Shown in pieces: positions 60,064 to 64,000 of a stretch of 64,000 nucleotides of DNA (position 1 is the first letter of the stretch; each line of letters starts with the position of its first letter). The notes under the pieces were generated by a model. The model worked only from the letters and a program-made list of their open reading frames with translations, was not told the origin of the DNA and searched no databases. Location: NCBI RefSeq assembly GCF_039544005.1, contig NZ_BAABKV010000001.1:2914001-2978000 (forward strand). Direction: 5' to 3'. The DNA is from Kitasatospora paranensis (GTDB lineage Bacteria; Actinomycetota; Actinomycetes; Streptomycetales; Streptomycetaceae). Position numbers and translations under genes: made by a program.

Positions 60064-61028
60064 CCGAGATGTTCCAGTTCGACTTCATGCAGCGCGCCCT
60101 GGTCGCCGCCGTCCTGGTCGGGATCACCGCACCCGCGGTCGGCGTCTACCTGGTGCAGCGCCGCCAGGCCCTGATGGGCGACGGCATCGGCCACGTCGCG
60201 CTGACCGGTGTCGGCCTCGGCTTCCTCTTCCAGACCAGCCCGGTCTGGATGGCCGTGGTGGTCTGCATCCTCGGCGCGGTGGTGATGGAGCTCGTCCGCT
60301 CCCGCGGCAACCAGCGCGGGGACATCGCGCTGGCGATGCTGTTCTACGGCGGCATGGCCTGCGGCAAGCTGCTGGTCAGCGTCAGCGCCGCCTCCCAGGC
60401 CGGCGGCGGGAACCTGGAGAGCTACCTCTGGGGCTCCATCCTCACCGTCTCCCCCACCGACCTGGTCACCATCGGCGGGCTGGCCGCCGTGGTCGTGGCG
60501 GTGACCTTCGGGCTGCGCCGCCAGCTGTTCGCGATCTGCCAGGACGAGGAGTTCGCCCGGGTGACCGGCATCCCGGTGCGGGTGCTGAACCTGCTGCTCG
60601 CCGTCATGGCGGCGGTCACCGTCACGGTCGCGATGCGGGTGGTCGGCCTGCTGCTGGTCAGCGCGCTGATGGTCGTCCCGGTCGCGGCGGCGCAGCAGCT
60701 GACCCGGTCGTTCGCGGCCACCCAGACCGCGGCGGTGGTGCTCGGCATCACCGTCGCCGTGCTGGGGGTCATGGGCTCCTACCAGGCGGACGTGCCGTCG
60801 GGGCCGGCGATCGTGCTGCTGGCGATCGCGGCCTTCGCGGTCTTCAGCGCCGCGGCCGCGCCGCTGGCGCGCCGGCGGCACCGGAGCGCACCGGACGCCG
60901 GACCGGCCGTCTGCGACGTCGCCCTGCCGCGGGCGGGAGCGCCGGAGGGCGCCGCGACGGCTTCGGTCCCGAGCCAGGGGAAGGCGCCCGAGAGCGCATC
61001 GGCGGCGGGCACCGGGCTGGCACAATGA
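60060..61028 (+). CDS. znuB: zinc ABC transporter permease
   Basis: 322 residues with about eight membrane segments and the ABC-3 family pattern (FMQRALVAAVLVGITAPAVG, QALMGDGIGHVALTGVGLG, VRVLNLLLAVMAAVTVTVAM). It forms the membrane channel for Zn2+ import with ZnuA and ZnuC. The last 50 residues are polar and variable. It starts inside the znuC stop and is followed after 35 bases by zur. Confidence 0.93.
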   Translation: MTEMFQFDFMQRALVAAVLVGITAPAVGVYLVQRRQALMGDGIGHVALTGVGLGFLFQTSPVWMAVVVCILGAVVMELVRSRGNQRGDIALAMLFYGGMACGKLLVSVSAASQAGGGNLESYLWGSILTVSPTDLVTIGGLAAVVVAVTFGLRRQLFAICQDEEFARVTGIPVRVLNLLLAVMAAVTVTVAMRVVGLLLVSALMVVPVAAAQQLTRSFAATQTAAVVLGITVAVLGVMGSYQADVPSGPAIVLLAIAAFAVFSAAAAPLARRRHRSAPDAGPAVCDVALPRAGAPEGAATASVPSQGKAPESASAAGTGLAQ

Positions 61029-61063
61029 GGTGCGACAGCATCCCCATCCCAGGAGGACCCACG

Positions 61064-61474
61064 GTGACGACCGCAGGCCCGACGCCGCGCGCCCGATCCA
61101 CTCGGCAGCGAGCCGCCGTCTCGGCGGCCCTGGACGAGATCGAGGACTTCCGCAGCGCCCAGGAACTGCACGACATGCTCAAGCACCGGGGTGACTCGGT
61201 CGGGCTGACGACCGTCTACCGGACGCTCCAGTCGCTGGCCGAGGCCGGCGAGGTCGACGTGCTGCGGACGGCCGAGGGCGAGGCGGTCTACCGCCGGTGC
61301 AGCAGCGGGCACCACCACCACCTGGTGTGCCGCCACTGCGGGGCGACGGTCGAGGTGGAGGGCCCCGCGGTGGAGCGCTGGGCCAACACGGTCGCCGCCG
61401 AGCACGGCTTCAGCGACATCGCGCACACCCTGGAGATCTTCGGCACCTGCGGGGCCTGCGCCGCGAAGGTGTGA
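61064..61474 (+). CDS. zur: zinc uptake regulator Zur (Fur family)
   Basis: 136 residues. I chose GTG 61064 because AGGAGGACC lies directly upstream; ATG 61025 is upstream but lacks a ribosome-binding site. Winged helix (TRQRAAVSAALDEIEDFRSA, GLTTVYRTLQSLAEAGEVDV), regulatory-zinc motif SSGHHHHLVCRHCG and C-terminal structural-zinc Cys pair GTCGACAAKV. With zinc it represses the znu operon; as the last gene of that operon it is autoregulated through the two Zur boxes before znuA. Confidence 0.93.
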   Translation: MTTAGPTPRARSTRQRAAVSAALDEIEDFRSAQELHDMLKHRGDSVGLTTVYRTLQSLAEAGEVDVLRTAEGEAVYRRCSSGHHHHLVCRHCGATVEVEGPAVERWANTVAAEHGFSDIAHTLEIFGTCGACAAKV

Positions 61475-61494
61475 CGCGGACGTCCGACGCGACG

Positions 61495-61537
61495 AACGAG
61501 CAGGGCCCGGGTCGCCTCGACCCGGGCCCTGCTCGTT
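61495..61537. terminator. terminator of the znu-zur operon
   Basis: A perfect 20-bp stem (61495-61514 with 61518-61537) with a 3-base loop, between convergent zur and uppS. Confidence 0.8.
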
Positions 61538-61567
61538 GGTGTTCCCGCTCGTTGGTGTCCCCGCAGG

Positions 61568-62440
61568 TCAGCGCTGGGACGGGACGTCGGCCACCGGGTC
61601 GCCGAAGCCCGCACCCTCGCCCTCGTCGCCGTCCGCGACCTCGTTCGGCTTGGCGCCGCCGAAGCGGCGGTCGCGCCGGGCGAAGTGCTCGCAGGCGCGC
61701 CACAGGTCGCGGCGGTCGAAGTCCGGCCAGAGCACGTCCTGGAACACCATCTCCGCGTACGCCGACTGCCAGGCGAGGAAGTTGGAGGTGCGCTGCTCGC
61801 CGCTGGGGCGCAGGAACAGGTCGACGTCCGGCATGTCCGGGTAGTACAGGTACTTGGCGAAGGTCTTCTCGTTGACCTTCTCGGGGTTGAGCCTGCCGGC
61901 GGCGACGTCGCGGGCGATGGCCTGCGCGGCGTCGGCGATCTCGGCGCGGCCGCCGTAGTTGACGCAGAAGTACAGCGTCATGGCGTCGTTGTCCTTGGTC
62001 TGCTCCTGGGCGACCTGGAGCTCCTGGACGACGCTCTTCCACATCCGGGGCATCCGGCCGGCCCAGCGGATCCGGATGCCCAGGGCGTCCATCTCGTCGC
62101 GGCGGCGGCGGATCACGTCCCGGTTGAAGTTCATCAGGAACTTCACCTCGTCCGGGGAGCGCTTCCAGTTCTCGGTGGAGAAGGCGTAGAGCGAGAGGTT
62201 CTTGACGCCGATCTCCAGGCAGCCGCGGAGCACGTCGAGGACGACCGCCTCGCCGACCTTGTGGCCCTCGGTGCGGGGCAGGCCGCGCTCCTTGGCCCAG
62301 CGGCCGTTGCCGTCCATGACGCAGGCGACGTGGTTGGGCACGAGCTCACCGGGGATCTTCGGCGGGCGGGCACCGCTGGGGTGCGGGGCCGGGGTCTCGT
62401 ACACCCGCTGCTTGCTGCCGAAGAGCCGTCGCGCTGCCAT
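61568..62440 (-). CDS. uppS: isoprenyl transferase (undecaprenyl-diphosphate synthase family)
   Basis: 290 residues. cis-Prenyltransferase motifs: [18 protein letters not shown] with catalytic Asp43, [15 protein letters not shown], and [20 protein letters not shown] near the C-terminus. It makes the polyprenyl carrier for cell-wall synthesis. It lies 2 bp after recO on the same strand, so the pair is one transcript, as in other actinobacteria. Confidence 0.94.
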   Translation of the reverse strand: MAARRLFGSKQRVYETPAPHPSGARPPKIPGELVPNHVACVMDGNGRWAKERGLPRTEGHKVGEAVVLDVLRGCLEIGVKNLSLYAFSTENWKRSPDEVKFLMNFNRDVIRRRRDEMDALGIRIRWAGRMPRMWKSVVQELQVAQEQTKDNDAMTLYFCVNYGGRAEIADAAQAIARDVAAGRLNPEKVNEKTFAKYLYYPDMPDVDLFLRPSGEQRTSNFLAWQSAYAEMVFQDVLWPDFDRRDLWRACEHFARRDRRFGGAKPNEVADGDEGEGAGFGDPVADVPSQR

Positions 62441-62442
62441 GC

Positions 62443-63189
62443 TCACTTCTCCACGTATCTCATCGAGCGGATGCCCCGCTCCAGGTGCCACTGCAGATAG
62501 GCGGCCACCAAGCCGCTGCCCTCTCGCCAGTACCGGGGCTCGCAGGCGTCCGCCGTCCGCCAGTCGCCGGAGAGCAGGGCACCGAGCAGAACCAGTGTCT
62601 CAGGGGAGGGTACGGCACTTCCAGGCACCCGGCAGTCGCCGCACAGGACGCCGCCGGCCTGGAGCGAGAAGAACCGGTTGGGTCCGGGCAGGCCGCACTT
62701 GGCGCAGTCGGTGAAGCTGGCGCCGTAGCCGTTGACCGCGAGCGAGCGCAGCAGGAAGGCGTCCAGCACGAGGTGGGACTCGTGGGTGCCGGTGGCCAGC
62801 GTGCGCAGGCCGCCGACCAGCAGGAGGTACTGCTGGACGGCCGGCTGGCCCTCGTTCTCGGCGAAGCGCTCGGCGGTCTCCAGCATCGCGGTGCCGGCCG
62901 TGTAGCGGGCGTAGTCGGTGACGATCGAGCCGCCGTAGGGGGCGATGGTCTCCACCTGGGTGCAGAGCGGCAGGGTGCGGCCGACGAGGTCGCTGCCGCG
63001 GCTGAAGAACTGCACGTCGACGTGGGAGAACGGCTCCAGCCGCGCACCGAACTTGGACTTGGTGCGGCGCACCCCGCGGGCGACCGCCCGGACCTTGCCG
63101 TGCTGGCGGGTCAGCAGGGTGATGATCCGGTCGGCCTCGCCGAGCTTCTGCGTGCGCAGGACGACGCCGTCGTCGCGGTACAGGCTCAT
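62443..63189 (-). CDS. recO: DNA repair protein RecO
   Basis: 248 residues. N-terminal OB fold ([38 protein letters not shown]), then the helical domain with a zinc site made of CAKCG and CGDC. It helps load RecA at gaps with RecF and RecR. Start ATG 63189 is the conserved family start; the frame remains open upstream but with no similarity. Confidence 0.94.
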   Translation of the reverse strand: MSLYRDDGVVLRTQKLGEADRIITLLTRQHGKVRAVARGVRRTKSKFGARLEPFSHVDVQFFSRGSDLVGRTLPLCTQVETIAPYGGSIVTDYARYTAGTAMLETAERFAENEGQPAVQQYLLLVGGLRTLATGTHESHLVLDAFLLRSLAVNGYGASFTDCAKCGLPGPNRFFSLQAGGVLCGDCRVPGSAVPSPETLVLLGALLSGDWRTADACEPRYWREGSGLVAAYLQWHLERGIRSMRYVEK

Positions 63190-63500
63190 GCGGCAGCACC
63201 CCGGACGGACCGGGCGGACCTGGCGGAGTGGACGCGGCGGCCGGGCAGGATGGGCATCCCCCCATTCTCCCGCACCCCACCGACATCCCGGCCGCCCCGG
63301 TGGACGCGGGGGCGCAGGGGGCGCGAGGGCTGCCGCGGGCCGGACGGGTCCGGACAGCCGAGCGCCCGCACCGGGGTCCGGAACGGACAGGGTCCGTGCG
63401 GACTGCTGCTCGGTGCGGGGCGCGGCGGGCCCGGGAGGGGGGTTTCGGGCCCGTCCGGGGGAGCCTGGGCGGCTCCGGGGGACGGCGCGGCCGTCGGCGC
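63190..63500. other. intergenic region, no gene supported
   Basis: 311 very GC-rich bases between the TerB-like gene and recO, both on the minus strand. It should contain the recO promoter. Open frames here are shadows with skewed composition. Confidence 0.35.
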
Positions 63501-64000
63501 TCAGCGCGGAGCGCGGGTGGCGGCTTCCAGCAGGGTGTCCACGTGGGTGCGGCCGAGGCGCAGGCAGCCGCCCACCGCGGCCAGTGCGGCCCGCTCCTGC
63601 GGCAGGTAGCGGCCGTCGGCGAGGGCGATCCACGCGCCCTGGAGCACGAGGCGTTCCCGGCCGGGCTGGGCGAGGTGCGGGGCGAGCGGTTCGAGAGCGG
63701 CGTGCAGCTCGATCGCGAGCCCGCCGCCGGCGCCGTCCGCGGTGCCGTCGACCTCCTGCGGCTCACCGCCGCTGTGCCCGGTGAGCGCGGCGAGGGCGGC
63801 GAGCACCTGGGCCTCCCCGCAGTCCTCGAAGCCGGCCTCGCGGATCACCGTGCAGGCGGCGTCCCGGCCGGCCCGGCTGCCGGCACCGCCGGCCGCGAGC
63901 ACGGCGAGGGCGATGGTGTACTGGGCGTCGCGGAGCATCGCGGCGAGCCGGACGGAGGTGATCTGTTCGAGGGTCTCGACGCCGTAGCGGCCGTGGCAGC
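63501..64000 (-). CDS. TerB-like protein (5' end outside window)
   Basis: The frame runs off the window at base 64000; 166 residues are visible, including CHGRYGVETLEQITSVRLAA before the first internal ATG at 63938. Helical throughout, with a TerB/DjlA-like acidic helix pair (LVLQGAWIALADGRYLPQER, AALAAVGGCLRLG). TerB domains bind metal or mediate protein contacts; the role here is unknown. It precedes recO on the same strand, 311 bp away. Confidence 0.6.
   Translation of the reverse strand, partial: CHGRYGVETLEQITSVRLAAMLRDAQYTIALAVLAAGGAGSRAGRDAACTVIREAGFEDCGEAQVLAALAALTGHSGGEPQEVDGTADGAGGGLAIELHAALEPLAPHLAQPGRERLVLQGAWIALADGRYLPQERAALAAVGGCLRLGRTHVDTLLEAATRAPR

Overview
The window is very GC-rich, uses many GTG starts and has the gene content of a Streptomycetaceae chromosome (Streptomyces or Kitasatospora). 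The fasR-fabD-fabH-acpP-fabF cluster followed by a DUF3145 gene, hrdA/dnaG/dgt, nasA and nirBD, ppdK, glyS, and znuACB-zur next to uppS and recO occur in the same order in the Streptomyces core genome, as far as I recall it. There is no rRNA operon, CRISPR array, prophage, transposon or recognisable secondary-metabolite cluster.

Layout. 0-7 kb: accessory enzymes, each beside its own regulator (WYL, MerR), with clear palindromic operators. 6.7-12.4 kb: type II fatty-acid synthesis operon and its PucR-family regulator. 12.7-19.5 kb: an alkene/enone reductase with a divergent MarR gene, then cell-surface genes (LCP transferase, sortase with a probable substrate, polysaccharide deacetylase). 19.8-23.4 kb: three tRNA genes, a lipoprotein protease and xylulokinase. 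23.4-28.5 kb: a principal-like sigma factor, primase and dGTPase. 28.6-30.6 kb: an ArsR-MFS pair whose transporter carries the only in-frame TTA codon I noticed. 30.5-39.9 kb: nitrate/nitrite assimilation (sirohydrochlorin chelatase, NasA, a FAD oxidoreductase, NirB, NirD), interrupted by an ABC exporter. 40-46.5 kb: mixed hydrolases and regulators, including a DraG-type ADP-ribosylglycohydrolase and a guanyl-specific RNase. 46.8-51.2 kb: pyruvate phosphate dikinase and tRNA-dihydrouridine synthase. 51.3-56.4 kb: a regulator/MFS pair, an 8-bp tandem repeat, a NADAR protein and an unrecognised Ala/Gly-rich protein. 56.5-64 kb: glyS, the Zur-controlled zinc importer with Zur itself, uppS, recO and a TerB-like gene cut by the window edge.

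Thirteen genes are broken by 16 single-base frame changes. All lie in or beside short C or G runs; 15 look like a lost base and one like a gained base. They hit essential genes (fabF) as well as dispensable ones, so I read them as base-calling or assembly errors. Coordinates below span the rejoined genes. The strongest non-housekeeping leads are the sortase/substrate pair, the sequence element shared by the nasA and nirB promoters, the Zur sites lying on a leaderless start, the orphan 537-residue protein next to NADAR, and the membrane-anchored RNase Sa relative.
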